Below are positions 1 through 8,523 of a stretch of DNA of 17,566 nt, piece after piece (the stretch's first letter is position 1; each line of letters begins with the position of its first letter). Source of the DNA: Halieaceae bacterium (GTDB taxonomy: Bacteria; Pseudomonadota; Gammaproteobacteria; Pseudomonadales; Halieaceae). The notes beneath the pieces were generated by a model. It was not told the DNA's origin. It searched no databases and saw nothing but the letters and a program-made list of their open reading frames with translations. Location of the stretch: contig PAGS01000014.1 of assembly GCA_002705465.1 (NCBI GenBank), forward strand, positions 1 through 17,566, read 5' to 3'. Position numbers and translations under genes: made by a program.

Positions 1-3000
1 AGCCGGACTAACCCGGGGTAACCCCGCTCGCACTCCTCCAGCTTTTGGTACCAGGGTGTCAACATCTCGAGCGCTTTTTGATCTTTCAGGTATTGCCCGT
101 TCAATCGACTGATCCGGTGTTCTGCCGCCTTGGCATAGCGCGGGTACTCCCGCAGCCAGTCACGCCCGGCGTAGCGGAGTGTCTGACTCGCCAGCAATGT
201 CCGCATGTTTTGCCAGCAATCGCCCTGACTCGTTCGATAGTCACTGCCAAGCTTGGCACCTGTGGTGCGGCCCACACTCCACGCCTTAAGTGCCATCGCC
301 AACTGCTCGCCTATCGCCATTGCCTCGGCGTGCCATTGACTACGGAGCGTATCGATCCAGCGCTTGTAGGCGGCATCGGACCGCGGCAATTCCCCCCCCA
401 TGAGAGACTGATGCGCCACCGCGGCGATCACATCCTCCACCAGCGTTTTTCGGTCGATCTCTGCCGCCGCGAAGGCCAGCACCAGCTCGTTACCCGTCAG
501 CAGCGACTTTCTGAGCGACTTCACCACCTGACTGGCCTGCCTCGTGGCCAAGGCGACCAAACCATCCTCGTGCACAAGCGTCGCCTCACCCGGATAGTCT
601 AGCAGCCGAATGGCAACACCCTCGGGCTCTGCCACCAGCGCGGGATGCGCCACCACCTCGAGGCCCGCTGCTTTTGATTTCCATACGGCAGGCAGGTCGC
701 CAAAATCCCAGCGTTCGACGTTGCCCCGCTCCGGCGAGTTGGCCTGCGGCCTCGTCGCTGCCGGCTCACCCGAACGGAACTCGGATACCAGCGCCGCCAT
801 ATCGCGTCCCTGAGCCAAAAGCTTGCCGCTGGCATCCACTACGCGGATGTTCATCCGGTAAAAGTCCTCGAGCTGCTGGGGCTGCCACTCCGCTGGACTC
901 ACCTGCACCCCGCGCTGGCGCTTGAGAACGCCGCTCAGAGCGCTGCAGAGATCGCTGTCCTCTGCGGTGAGCTCAGCCAGTGCGGCGTCGACCACATCAG
1001 GGGCGGGCACGAGCTGCTTGCGGAGCGCTTTGGGCAATCCTTTGATCAGCGCAATGCATTTGTCGCGCAACAAACCGGGTACCAACCACTCAAAGAGGTA
1101 TCGAGGCGCACGATTCAAGAGCGGCAGCGGAATCGTGATCGACACCCCGTCATTCTGCCGCCCGGGCTCAAACTGGTAGCGGAGCTGGTAATCCACCCCC
1201 TGCCAATGAAGCGTGGGCGGAAACTGGGCCTCCACCTCGGCACCCGGGTCCCTTACCAGAATTTGCTCGCGGTTTAGCAACAGCATCTCATCGCGGGTGC
1301 GGTCTGCCTTCAACCACTTGATCAGCGACGTGACGCCCACGCATTGAGGCCCAAGCCGCTCATCGTAAAACTGCACCAGCGCTTCCTCCTCGATGAGCAG
1401 GTCCCGCCGCCGCGTGCGCGACTCAAGCTCCTCAACCGAGCGTATCAATGCGAGGTTTTCTCTCAAAAATCTGGGGGGCTTCATCACGTTGCCGGTGACC
1501 AGCGCGTCGCGGATAAAAATCTCTCTGGCAGCCTTGGCGTCAATTTCGCCAAAGTGCACCCGCCGCCCATCGTTGATCGTCAGGCCATACAGCGTGACCC
1601 GCTCCTTGGCCATGACACGACCGCTCCGCCGTTGCCAGGCGGGCTCATAGTGATGTCGCTTGAGCACACGGGGGTTCACACGCAACAGCCAGTTGGGGTC
1701 AATGGCGCCGCACTGACGCGCATACACCTGCGTGGTCTCGACGATCTCGCCTGCTACCAGCCAGGGTGGCGGCTTTTTGTACTGCCCCGAGCCCGGGAAC
1801 ACCACGATCTTGCGGTTACGGGTGGCGTTGAACTGTTTGCCCTCATCGCGCTGCGCGACATTACCCAAGAGCCCGGTGAGAAGCGCCTGATGCACCGCCT
1901 CGTAGGCCTCCTCCTCCGGGAGCTGGGGCGGCACGCGAAAACCGAGTTGCCTGCAGGCCATGACCAACTGACTGTGTATCTCGCGCCACTCGCGCATACG
2001 CATAACGGCAAGGTACTCGCGCTGGCAGAGCTTACGCAGCTGGTTCTGACTCAGCGCCTGCCGCTGCGCCTCGTAGTAGCGCCACAGCGCGAGCCACGCC
2101 AGAAAATCCGAGCGCGGATGCTGAAAGCGCGCGTGGGCATGATCAGCCTGGGCCTGTTTGTCGGTGGGTCGCTCGCGGGGATCCTGAATCGACATAGCCG
2201 AGACAATCACCAGCACCTCGGCCAGACAACCCAGCTCTTTGGCCTCCAACAGCATGCGCCCTAGACGCGGATCGACCGGCAAGCGAGCCATGCGTTGCCC
2301 CAGTGCTGTGAGTTTGCCCCGTGCCGATACCGCGCCCAGCTCTTCAAGCAGTCGGTACCCGTCGCGCACAACCTTCGGGTCAGGGGGATCGATAAAGGGA
2401 AAGCGATCCACGTCCCCCAAACCCAACTCGAGCATGCGCAGCACGACGGCCGCGAGATTGGTACGGCGGATCTCCGGGTCGGTGAATTCCGGGCGACCCA
2501 GAAAATCCTGCTCGCTGTAGAGCCTAAAGCAGACGCCGTCAGACAGACGACCGCAACGGCCCTTGCGCTGATTGGCGCTCGCTTGAGAGATGGGCTCAAT
2601 CGGCAGTCTTTGCAGGCGGCTACGCACGCTGTAGCGGCTGATGCGCGCCTCACCCGGATCGATCACGTAGCGAATCCCGGGCACCGTCAGCGAGGTCTCC
2701 GCGACATTGGTCGCGAGCACCACCCGCATTCCTGAGCCACCGCTCTGGAATACGCGATTCTGCTCGGCCTGACTCAGGCGCGCATACAGCGGCAGCACGC
2801 GCAGCCGGTCGTTATCTCTGAGCGCCTTGGCGAGCTCGCGAATATCTCGCTCACCGGGCAAGAACACCAGCGCGTCGCCGCGGGGGCCGAATCTGCCCTG
2901 CTCAATCTCAGCAAGCAGGTCGGCGATTTGTTGGCGCATGCCCTCGTCCCGATCTTCAGTATCAACCACATACTGAACATCTACCGGATAGGTCCGGCCG

Positions 3001-3584
3001 CTGACTTCGATCACCGGTGCGTCATTAAAATGCTCGGAGAAGCGCGCCACATCGATGGTCGCTGACGTCACGATGACTTTGAGATCCGGACGTCGCGGTA
3101 GCAACTGCTTCAAATACCCCAACAGAAAATCGATATTGAGGCTTCGCTCGTGGGCCTCATCAATGATCAGCGTGTCGTAGGCACTGAGGTCGCGGTCATG
3201 GGTCAGCTCAGCCAGCAGAATACCGTCAGTCATGAGCTTGATCGCACTCGCATCTGACACGGTATCGTTAAACCGAATCTGATAACCGACCAAATCCCCG
3301 AGGGTTGTCTTGAGCTCATCAGCGATCCGCTGGGCCACGGTGCGGGCGGCTATGCGCCGCGGTTGGGTATGACCTATCCGCAGCTGCCGCCCGCGGCCCA
3401 GAGACAGGCAGATCTTCGGTAGCTGGGTGGTTTTACCCGAGCCGGTCTCACCGGCCAGAATCACCACCTGATGATCGCGAATCGCCGCTTCGATATCGCC
3501 CCGACGCCCGCTGACCGGCAACGCCTCGGGGAATTCGATCTGTGCCGGTACCGCGCGCTCGGGTGCCGGCTCGGGGGTGCTCAT
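1..3584 (-). CDS. hrpA: ATP-dependent RNA helicase HrpA (DEAH-box), 3' end cut by window edge
   Basis: DEAH-box RNA helicase of the HrpA type, which unwinds RNA or resolves stalled ribosomes on mRNA in the cytoplasm. Reading the minus strand from 3584, the frame stays open to base 1, giving 1194 codons with no stop. E. coli HrpA is about 1300 residues, so only the extreme C-terminus should be missing. Visible motifs are Walker A GETGSGKT (residues 45-52), QPRRIAA (about 74-80), DEAH (142-145), SAT (motif III), NVAETSLTVPG (motif V) and QRKGRCGR (motif VI). The long C-terminal HrpA-specific region follows. The in-frame stop just upstream is the fadD stop itself, so the protein cannot start earlier and its N-terminus is shorter than in E. 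coli. No Shine-Dalgarno is obvious before the ATG, and the 15-nt gap suggests translation coupled to fadD. Identity is secure by motif order and length. Confidence 0.95.
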   Translation of the reverse strand, partial: MSTPEPAPERAVPAQIEFPEALPVSGRRGDIEAAIRDHQVVILAGETGSGKTTQLPKICLSLGRGRQLRIGHTQPRRIAARTVAQRIADELKTTLGDLVGYQIRFNDTVSDASAIKLMTDGILLAELTHDRDLSAYDTLIIDEAHERSLNIDFLLGYLKQLLPRRPDLKVIVTSATIDVARFSEHFNDAPVIEVSGRTYPVDVQYVVDTEDRDEGMRQQIADLLAEIEQGRFGPRGDALVFLPGERDIRELAKALRDNDRLRVLPLYARLSQAEQNRVFQSGGSGMRVVLATNVAETSLTVPGIRYVIDPGEARISRYSVRSRLQRLPIEPISQASANQRKGRCGRLSDGVCFRLYSEQDFLGRPEFTDPEIRRTNLAAVVLRMLELGLGDVDRFPFIDPPDPKVVRDGYRLLEELGAVSARGKLTALGQRMARLPVDPRLGRMLLEAKELGCLAEVLVIVSAMSIQDPRERPTDKQAQADHAHARFQHPRSDFLAWLALWRYYEAQRQALSQNQLRKLCQREYLAVMRMREWREIHSQLVMACRQLGFRVPPQLPEEEAYEAVHQALLTGLLGNVAQRDEGKQFNATRNRKIVVFPGSGQYKKPPPWLVAGEIVETTQVYARQCGAIDPNWLLRVNPRVLKRHHYEPAWQRRSGRVMAKERVTLYGLTINDGRRVHFGEIDAKAAREIFIRDALVTGNVMKPPRFLRENLALIRSVEELESRTRRRDLLIEEEALVQFYDERLGPQCVGVTSLIKWLKADRTRDEMLLLNREQILVRDPGAEVEAQFPPTLHWQGVDYQLRYQFEPGRQNDGVSITIPLPLLNRAPRYLFEWLVPGLLRDKCIALIKGLPKALRKQLVPAPDVVDAALAELTAEDSDLCSALSGVLKRQRGVQVSPAEWQPQQLEDFYRMNIRVVDASGKLLAQGRDMAALVSEFRSGEPAATRPQANSPERGNVERWDFGDLPAVWKSKAAGLEVVAHPALVAEPEGVAIRLLDYPGEATLVHEDGLVALATRQASQVVKSLRKSLLTGNELVLAFAAAEIDRKTLVEDVIAAVAHQSLMGGELPRSDAAYKRWIDTLRSQWHAEAMAIGEQLAMALKAWSVGRTTGAKLGSDYRTSQGDCWQNMRTLLASQTLRYAGRDWLREYPRYAKAAEHRISRLNGQYLKDQKALEMLTPWYQKLEECERGYPGLVR

Positions 3585-3599
3585 TGCCAGGGGCCGCGG

Positions 3600-5276
3600 T
3601 CAGTCGACGTCGCGCAACTCGCGGCGCAGAATTTTGCCCACCGCTGTCTTGGGGAGCTCATCCTTGAACACCACCGACTTGGGTACCTTATAACCGGTGA
3701 GGCCGTCGCGCATAAAGTTGCAGACATCATCCTCCAAGAGATCGGGATTGCTGCGCACCACAAACATTCGAATCGCCTCGCCGGTGCCCTCGCTCTGCAC
3801 ACCGATCGCCGCGCACTCAACGACGTCCGGGTGCGCCACCAAGACGTCCTCCAACTCATTGGGGTACACGTTAAAGCCTGACACCACGATCATGTCTTTC
3901 TTACGGTCGACAATTCGCATGTAGCCGTCGGGCTGGACCAGCGCGATATCGCCCGTCGCGAACCAGCCCTCGCTATCAATCACCTCCGTCGTCGCCTCAG
4001 GGCGCTGCCAGTAGCCCGCCATCACCTGCGGGCCGCGCACGCAAAGCTCACCGGGCGCATCAAGCCCCATAGCAGCACCCGATTCATCGCGTATCTGTAT
4101 CTCGGTGCCGGGTACCGGCACACCGATGGTGCCAATCTGCACGCCATTGCCGGGATTCGCCGACACGGTGGGCGAGGTCTCGGTCAGACCGTAGCCCTCG
4201 GATACCCGACACCCTGTCACCTCCGTCCAGCGATTCGCCGCATCGTGGGTGAGCGCCATGCCACCTGACAAGGTCACCTGCAAATCGGAAAAGTCGAGCG
4301 CCCGAAACCGCTCATCGTTACAGAGCGCCACAAACAGGGTATTCAGACCGCAGAACAACGCGGGCCGGTGCTCGTCGAAGGCTTTGACCACCGAGGGCAG
4401 ATCGCGGGGATTGGGCACGAAGGCTGTGTGGGCGCCAATACGCACGGCATACATGGACGCCGTGAAGGCATAGATGTGATAGACCGGCAGCGGCTGCAGA
4501 ATCGTGCTGCCCTTGCCGGTAATGTCGTGAGTCTCGAAGAAGGCGTCGCTCTGCAACACGTTGGCGATCAGATTGCCGTGGGTGAGCATTGCGCCTTTGG
4601 CCACACCGGTGGTGCCACCGGTGTACTGCAACATCGCGAGGTCATCTTGATTCAGAATGACGGCTCGATACGGCGTTTTGGCGCCCTCGCTGAGTACGTT
4701 ATTTAATTTGAGGGCGCCGGGAATCGAAAACGCCGGCACCATTTTCTTGACGTACTTGACCAGAAAGTTGATTAGCGTGCGCTTGGGCTGGGGGTGTAAA
4801 TCAGCGATCTCAGTGACCACCACCGTCGCCACACTCGTGCGCGGCAACACCGAGGCGGCGGTTTGAGCCACATTAGCCTGAACGACCATCACCTTGACAC
4901 CGGCATCGTTGAGCTGGTGCTCCAGCTCCCGCTCGGTGTAGAGCGGGTTGGTATTCACCACCACCATCCCCGCGCGCAGAGCACCCAGACAGACCACCAG
5001 ATACTGGATCAGATTGGGCATCTGAATCGCGACCCGGTCGCCCCGCGCAAGGCCTGCGCCATGTTGTAGCCAGCCGGCGAAGTGCGCAGACAAGCGGTCG
5101 AGATCGGCATAGCTCAGGGTGTGACCGACACTGCTACAGGCCGCCTGGTCACGATACGTCGCCAGCGCTTCCTCGAAGAGCGCGACAATCGAGGGGTAGC
5201 TTTCGGTATCGATATGACTGGGTATTCCCAGCGCATCAAGCTGCGCAGCGATCGCGCTCTGGACGGTTTCCGTCAT
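3600..5276 (-). CDS. fadD: Long-chain-fatty-acid--CoA ligase FadD
   Basis: Adenylate-forming enzyme that activates long-chain fatty acids to acyl-CoA with ATP and CoA, at the inner face of the cytoplasmic membrane, as the entry step of beta-oxidation. At 558 residues it matches the usual length (E. coli FadD 561). Visible ANL motifs are the P-loop YTGGTTGVAKG (218-228), GYGLTETSP (361-369), GWFATGD (437-443), the DRKKDMIVVSGFNVYPNE hinge and fatty-acyl signature (457-474), and the C-terminal catalytic lysine in PKTAVGK (Lys548). The ATG at 5276 has only a weak ribosome site. It heads a minus-strand unit with hrpA and is divergent from a PhaJ-type hydratase, which fits fatty-acid metabolism. 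A medium-chain ligase paralogue is possible, but the FadD motif set is very close. Confidence 0.9.
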   Translation of the reverse strand: MTETVQSAIAAQLDALGIPSHIDTESYPSIVALFEEALATYRDQAACSSVGHTLSYADLDRLSAHFAGWLQHGAGLARGDRVAIQMPNLIQYLVVCLGALRAGMVVVNTNPLYTERELEHQLNDAGVKVMVVQANVAQTAASVLPRTSVATVVVTEIADLHPQPKRTLINFLVKYVKKMVPAFSIPGALKLNNVLSEGAKTPYRAVILNQDDLAMLQYTGGTTGVAKGAMLTHGNLIANVLQSDAFFETHDITGKGSTILQPLPVYHIYAFTASMYAVRIGAHTAFVPNPRDLPSVVKAFDEHRPALFCGLNTLFVALCNDERFRALDFSDLQVTLSGGMALTHDAANRWTEVTGCRVSEGYGLTETSPTVSANPGNGVQIGTIGVPVPGTEIQIRDESGAAMGLDAPGELCVRGPQVMAGYWQRPEATTEVIDSEGWFATGDIALVQPDGYMRIVDRKKDMIVVSGFNVYPNELEDVLVAHPDVVECAAIGVQSEGTGEAIRMFVVRSNPDLLEDDVCNFMRDGLTGYKVPKSVVFKDELPKTAVGKILRRELRDVD

Positions 5277-5308
5277 GGGGTATCTCGGGTAATACAGGTG
5301 GTTTGGGT

Positions 5309-5337
5309 ATGATGTGGATCGTGGGTTGCAGGGTCAA
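5309..5337 (-). promoter_or_regulatory. Candidate sigma-70 promoter for fadD-hrpA
   Basis: On the minus strand there is a -35 hexamer TTGACC (5337-5332; 5 of 6 to consensus), a 17-nt spacer and a -10 hexamer CATCAT (5314-5309; 4 of 6). Transcription would start near 5302, about 25 nt before the fadD ATG. It lies in the 122-nt region shared with the divergent hydratase gene. I saw no clear FadR- or PsrA-like palindrome here. Assigned by eye only. Confidence 0.4.
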
Positions 5338-5398
5338 CCTCTCGGCGCTTTTGCATGACCTTTTACCGTAACGCCTGACATCGACTGGAGTGTAGCGA

Positions 5399-5893
5399 AT
5401 GCAAATCACTAACCTGACCTTCGACGAGATCGAAATCGGTGACACCACCTCCTATTCGCGGCTCATTACCGATCAGCAGGTACAGGCCTTCGCCGCGATT
5501 TCGGGGGACCACAACCCCCTGCATCTCGATCCAGAGTATGCCGCCACGACGGCCTTCGGCGAGTGCATTGCCCACGGCATGCTCACCGGCGCGCTGATCA
5601 GTGCCACCATTGCGATGCAGCTGCCAGGGCCGGGCTCGGTCTACCTCAGTCAGAGTGTGCAGTTTCGGGCGCCGGTGCTACTGGGCGACACCCTGACCGT
5701 GACGCTCACCGTGACGGCCAAGCACGCCAAAAGGCCCTGGGTAACCCTTGAATGCGAGGTCACGAATCAGGAAGGAAAAGCCGTTGCCAAGGGCGAAGCA
5801 CAGGTCGCCGCTGCGACGGCAAAGGAGACCGTGACCGTGGTGCCGCCACCCACTCTTCAACTGGTCGAGGAGGCCTCGCTGGCATCCGACTGA
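5399..5893 (+). CDS. MaoC/PhaJ-type (R)-specific enoyl-CoA hydratase
   Basis: Single hot-dog MaoC-domain protein of 164 residues, probably hydrating trans-2-enoyl-CoA to (R)-3-hydroxyacyl-CoA. The hydratase-2 motif is clear: SGDHNPLHLDPEYA followed by FGECIAHGML (residues 35-62). Asp37 and His42 have the same five-residue spacing as the catalytic pair of Aeromonas PhaJ. The protein is somewhat longer than classical PhaJ (about 134) because of a C-terminal tail after residue 140. A GGAG at 5387-5390 lies 8 nt before the ATG. It diverges from fadD, which fits fatty-acyl-CoA metabolism. No PHA synthase is in view, so the product's fate (PHA, (R)-hydroxyacyl pools or another dehydratase role) is open. 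Its last 37 nt overlap the tail of the opposite-strand gene. Confidence 0.85.
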   Translation: MQITNLTFDEIEIGDTTSYSRLITDQQVQAFAAISGDHNPLHLDPEYAATTAFGECIAHGMLTGALISATIAMQLPGPGSVYLSQSVQFRAPVLLGDTLTVTLTVTAKHAKRPWVTLECEVTNQEGKAVAKGEAQVAAATAKETVTVVPPPTLQLVEEASLASD

Positions 5894-6375
5894 GCGAATT
5901 GCTCGGGATTGATGTACATGAGCTCAATCAGCACCGCGGGCTCGGAAGGCGACGGCGTCGCCCCCATCACCAGCATGTTCGGTACACCATCGACCGCTAT
6001 CACACCGGGCACGCTAAACAGTCTGCGATCGCCCGTTGCTTGCCCCGATTCGTCCAGCATGCGCATCACCGGCAGCGACGCATTCTCGTCGCGCAATGTG
6101 TTACCCAGACCCGACAACAAAGCCAGCACCGAATCCCGGAACAGGGAGAAGTTAAGGGCGCCGCGAAACTCACTGTGATCAAGACTCAGGTCGAGGCGCA
6201 CCAGGCTCTCGTCCTCCATGCGCAGCTGGGTGAGCGCGATCCGGGTACCGGACTCCAACTCCCGAAAAATCCGCTTACCCACCGTGCGAGACACATCGAT
6301 CAAGGTCTTCTGCAGCATGTTGCCGCTGATGGTGGCCAATTGTTCCTCGGTGAGAGTGCGTTCGTTTGCAGCCAT
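5857..6375 (-). CDS. Conserved-looking protein of unknown function, 172 aa
   Basis: I do not recognise this family. The 172-residue protein has no signal peptide or membrane segment, so it is probably cytoplasmic. The N-terminal part (1-75) looks helical and charged, then come alternating hydrophobic stretches (about 76-92 and 118-154) and a Ser/Ala/Asp-rich tail. No cysteines or metal-binding clusters stand out. The case for a real gene is a strong ribosome site (AAGGAGG at 6386-6380, 4 nt before the ATG), an intact frame and a position filling the space between two confident genes. It is tail-to-tail with the PhaJ-type gene and shares its last 37 nt with that gene's end. It is divergent from mnmC, with 144 nt between the starts. 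Confidence 0.75.
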   Translation of the reverse strand: MAANERTLTEEQLATISGNMLQKTLIDVSRTVGKRIFRELESGTRIALTQLRMEDESLVRLDLSLDHSEFRGALNFSLFRDSVLALLSGLGNTLRDENASLPVMRMLDESGQATGDRRLFSVPGVIAVDGVPNMLVMGATPSPSEPAVLIELMYINPEQFAQSDASEASSTS

Positions 6376-6461
6376 GGGTCCTCCTTTTACACGGCGCGAG
6401 TGTACCCCGCGAGGCTACCCGCGCCTAATCAGAGACGCATCACAGCCGGGTAAGGCAGCTC

Positions 6462-6470
6462 TGCTAAACT
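6462..6470 (+). promoter_or_regulatory. Candidate extended -10 promoter for mnmC
   Basis: TGC-TAAACT has the TGn extension and a -10 hexamer matching 4 of 6 consensus bases. No good -35 lies upstream. Transcription would begin near 6477, giving a leader of about 43 nt to the mnmC ATG. Weak evidence, by eye only. Confidence 0.28.
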
Positions 6471-6519
6471 CCGCCAGCTCCCTTCACTCCCCTTGCCCGG
6501 GCCAGATTGACTCGCACCC

Positions 6520-8523
6520 ATGCTGAATCCGACTCAAACCCCCTGGACACCGCTCTCATCCCCCGCCCTCGATTGGCGCGATGACGTGCCTGTCGCTCAG
6601 GACAGCGGCGACATCTACTTCTCGACCGAAGACGGCCTGGCCGAGAGCGACTACGTCTTTATCGAGGGAAACGACCTGCCTGCCCGTTGGTCCTCCTCGG
6701 GAATCGAGCGTTCGTTTGTGATCGCTGAGGTAGGCTTTGGCACCGGGCTGAATGCCTGCCTCACCATTGCCCGCTGGCTGAAAGACCGACCCCAGGGCGG
6801 CACACTTCACTATATCGGTGTCGAGCACGCGCCACTGCAACAACTCGATGTAGACCGAGCACTGGCGCGCTGGCCAGCGCTGCTGCCCGTCGCCTCTGCG
6901 CTGCAAAGCCGCTGGCCGGACCCAATACCGGGTTGCCACAGGCGGCACTTCGCCCAGTGGGGGGTAACACTCGACTTGTGGTGGGGTGACGCAGCTTGCG
7001 TGCTCGAGGATCTGGCGAGTCATGGCAGACGGTGGGTCGATGCCTGGTATCTGGATGGCTTTGCACCCGCCCGGGAGGCCGGACCGTGGCAGCAAAACGT
7101 CTACAACGCCATGGCGGCATTGAGCCTGCCGGGCGCCACATTCTCCACCTTTACGGCAGCAGGAGATGTCAGACGCGGTCTTGAGGCTGCGGGCCTCTCG
7201 GTGAGCAAACGGGCGGGCTTTGGTAGCAAGCGCGACGCCCTCTGCGGTTTCATTGGCAGCCCTCCCCACACCTCACCACCCCTCACGCCCTGGGACCTCA
7301 ATCCCACACCCCGAAAACCTGCCCACGCAATGGTGATTGGCGCAGGGCTCGCCGGTGCTCATGCCGCGCACGCCCTCGCGACCCGGGGCATTGCCGTGAC
7401 CGTGTTGGAGGCAGATACCCCCGCCTCCGGCGGCTCCAGCAACCTGCAAGGTGTGACCTACACGCGCCTATCACATCAGCACAATCCGCTGACGGATTTT
7501 TCAGTTTCGGCCTTCGCCTACGCCGCGGATCATTACGAGGCATTAGCGGGATTGGGGGCAATGGAGCCCGGCGTCGACTATGGCTGGGGCGGGTACATCC
7601 AGCTTGACGACGACGAGGATACCCTCAATCACCTGAGCAAGGTCCTCCCTCTGGCTCCCGATTTCGCCCGAGTACTGAGCCAGCGGGAGATTGCGGCGCT
7701 CATTGGCGCCCAGCCACGGTGCGGCGGCATCCACTATCTGCGAGGCGGCTGGCTCAACCCGCGAGCCGTTTGCCAGGCGCTACTCGCACACCCGGCCATT
7801 ACGCTCATAGAAGGATGCGGTGCAGTGCAACTCACACCATCAGAGGGTCAGTGGCAGGCATTGGACCCCAGTGGCAACCCAATAGCGGAGGCCTCCCTTG
7901 CAGTCCTCGCCACCGCTCACAGCGTCACGACGCAAACAGGACTCGACTGGCTGCCCCTGACGTCTATCAGAGGCCAGACCACGCACCTACCTGCCCTCGA
8001 TCAGCTGAGCGGTCTTCAGGTTGCGCTCTGCGACAGCGGCTACCTGCCACCCGCTCGATCGTGGCAGCACTGCATGGGCGCCAGTTTCGTCCCGGGCGAC
8101 CCGGGTACCGATGAACGTGCCGCTGAGCACGCGCATAATGTCGACATGATGCTTACCGCCCTGCCCGATCTCAAGCTCAATCCCCCGGAAGCCGGATGGC
8201 GGGGGCATGTTGCCCATCGATGCAATAGTAATGATTACCTTCCGGTGGCGGGCGTGGTGCCGGATCTCCCGGCCTTCAACACGCAATATGATGCGCTGCG
8301 CCACGATCGGAAGCGCCCCATCAACGCGCCTTGCCCGGTTTTACCGGGGCTTGCCGTGCTGACGAGCCTGGGGTCCCGGGGACTCTCCGCCGCGCCACTG
8401 GCGGCGGAGGTATTGGCGGATCAGCTCTGCGGCCGCCCGCCGGCGGTGCCGCGTTACTTGCAGCGCGCCATTAGCCCGGCGCGCTTTGCCGAGCGGGCGC
8501 TGAAGCGTGGGGAATCCCTGTGA
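6520..8523 (+). CDS. mnmC: Bifunctional tRNA (mnm5s2U34) biosynthesis enzyme MnmC
   Basis: Cytoplasmic two-domain enzyme finishing mnm5s2U at tRNA wobble position 34. The C-terminal FAD domain removes the carboxymethyl group from cmnm5(s2)U, and the N-terminal domain methylates the resulting nm5(s2)U using S-adenosylmethionine. Its 667 residues match E. coli MnmC (668). The methyltransferase half shows the SAM loop EVGFGTGLN (70-78), WYLDGFAPA (176-184) and FTAAGDVRRGLEAAG (211-225). The oxidase half begins with the Rossmann motif IGAGLAG (273-279), then the conserved NLQGVTYTRLSH segment and a late SLGSRGLSAAPLAAE motif. The ATG at 6520 lacks a clear ribosome site, but starting here gives the standard N-terminus. 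The stop overlaps the next gene's GTG start (GTGA), so the two are probably translated together. Confidence 0.96.
   Translation: MLNPTQTPWTPLSSPALDWRDDVPVAQDSGDIYFSTEDGLAESDYVFIEGNDLPARWSSSGIERSFVIAEVGFGTGLNACLTIARWLKDRPQGGTLHYIGVEHAPLQQLDVDRALARWPALLPVASALQSRWPDPIPGCHRRHFAQWGVTLDLWWGDAACVLEDLASHGRRWVDAWYLDGFAPAREAGPWQQNVYNAMAALSLPGATFSTFTAAGDVRRGLEAAGLSVSKRAGFGSKRDALCGFIGSPPHTSPPLTPWDLNPTPRKPAHAMVIGAGLAGAHAAHALATRGIAVTVLEADTPASGGSSNLQGVTYTRLSHQHNPLTDFSVSAFAYAADHYEALAGLGAMEPGVDYGWGGYIQLDDDEDTLNHLSKVLPLAPDFARVLSQREIAALIGAQPRCGGIHYLRGGWLNPRAVCQALLAHPAITLIEGCGAVQLTPSEGQWQALDPSGNPIAEASLAVLATAHSVTTQTGLDWLPLTSIRGQTTHLPALDQLSGLQVALCDSGYLPPARSWQHCMGASFVPGDPGTDERAAEHAHNVDMMLTALPDLKLNPPEAGWRGHVAHRCNSNDYLPVAGVVPDLPAFNTQYDALRHDRKRPINAPCPVLPGLAVLTSLGSRGLSAAPLAAEVLADQLCGRPPAVPRYLQRAISPARFAERALKRGESL

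Noticed and set aside
1344..2264. 306-codon plus-strand open frame
   Set aside because: Lies wholly antisense inside hrpA, has no recognisable domain or ribosome site, and is explained by GC-rich codon bias of the helicase.
5752..6453. 233-codon plus-strand open frame spanning the PhaJ-type tail and the unknown gene
   Set aside because: It overlaps two better-supported genes in other frames. Its composition (Arg/His/Gln-rich, no domain) is typical of a shadow frame.
6556..7269. 237-codon minus-strand open frame inside mnmC
   Set aside because: Antisense to the well-conserved methyltransferase domain of MnmC; no independent support.
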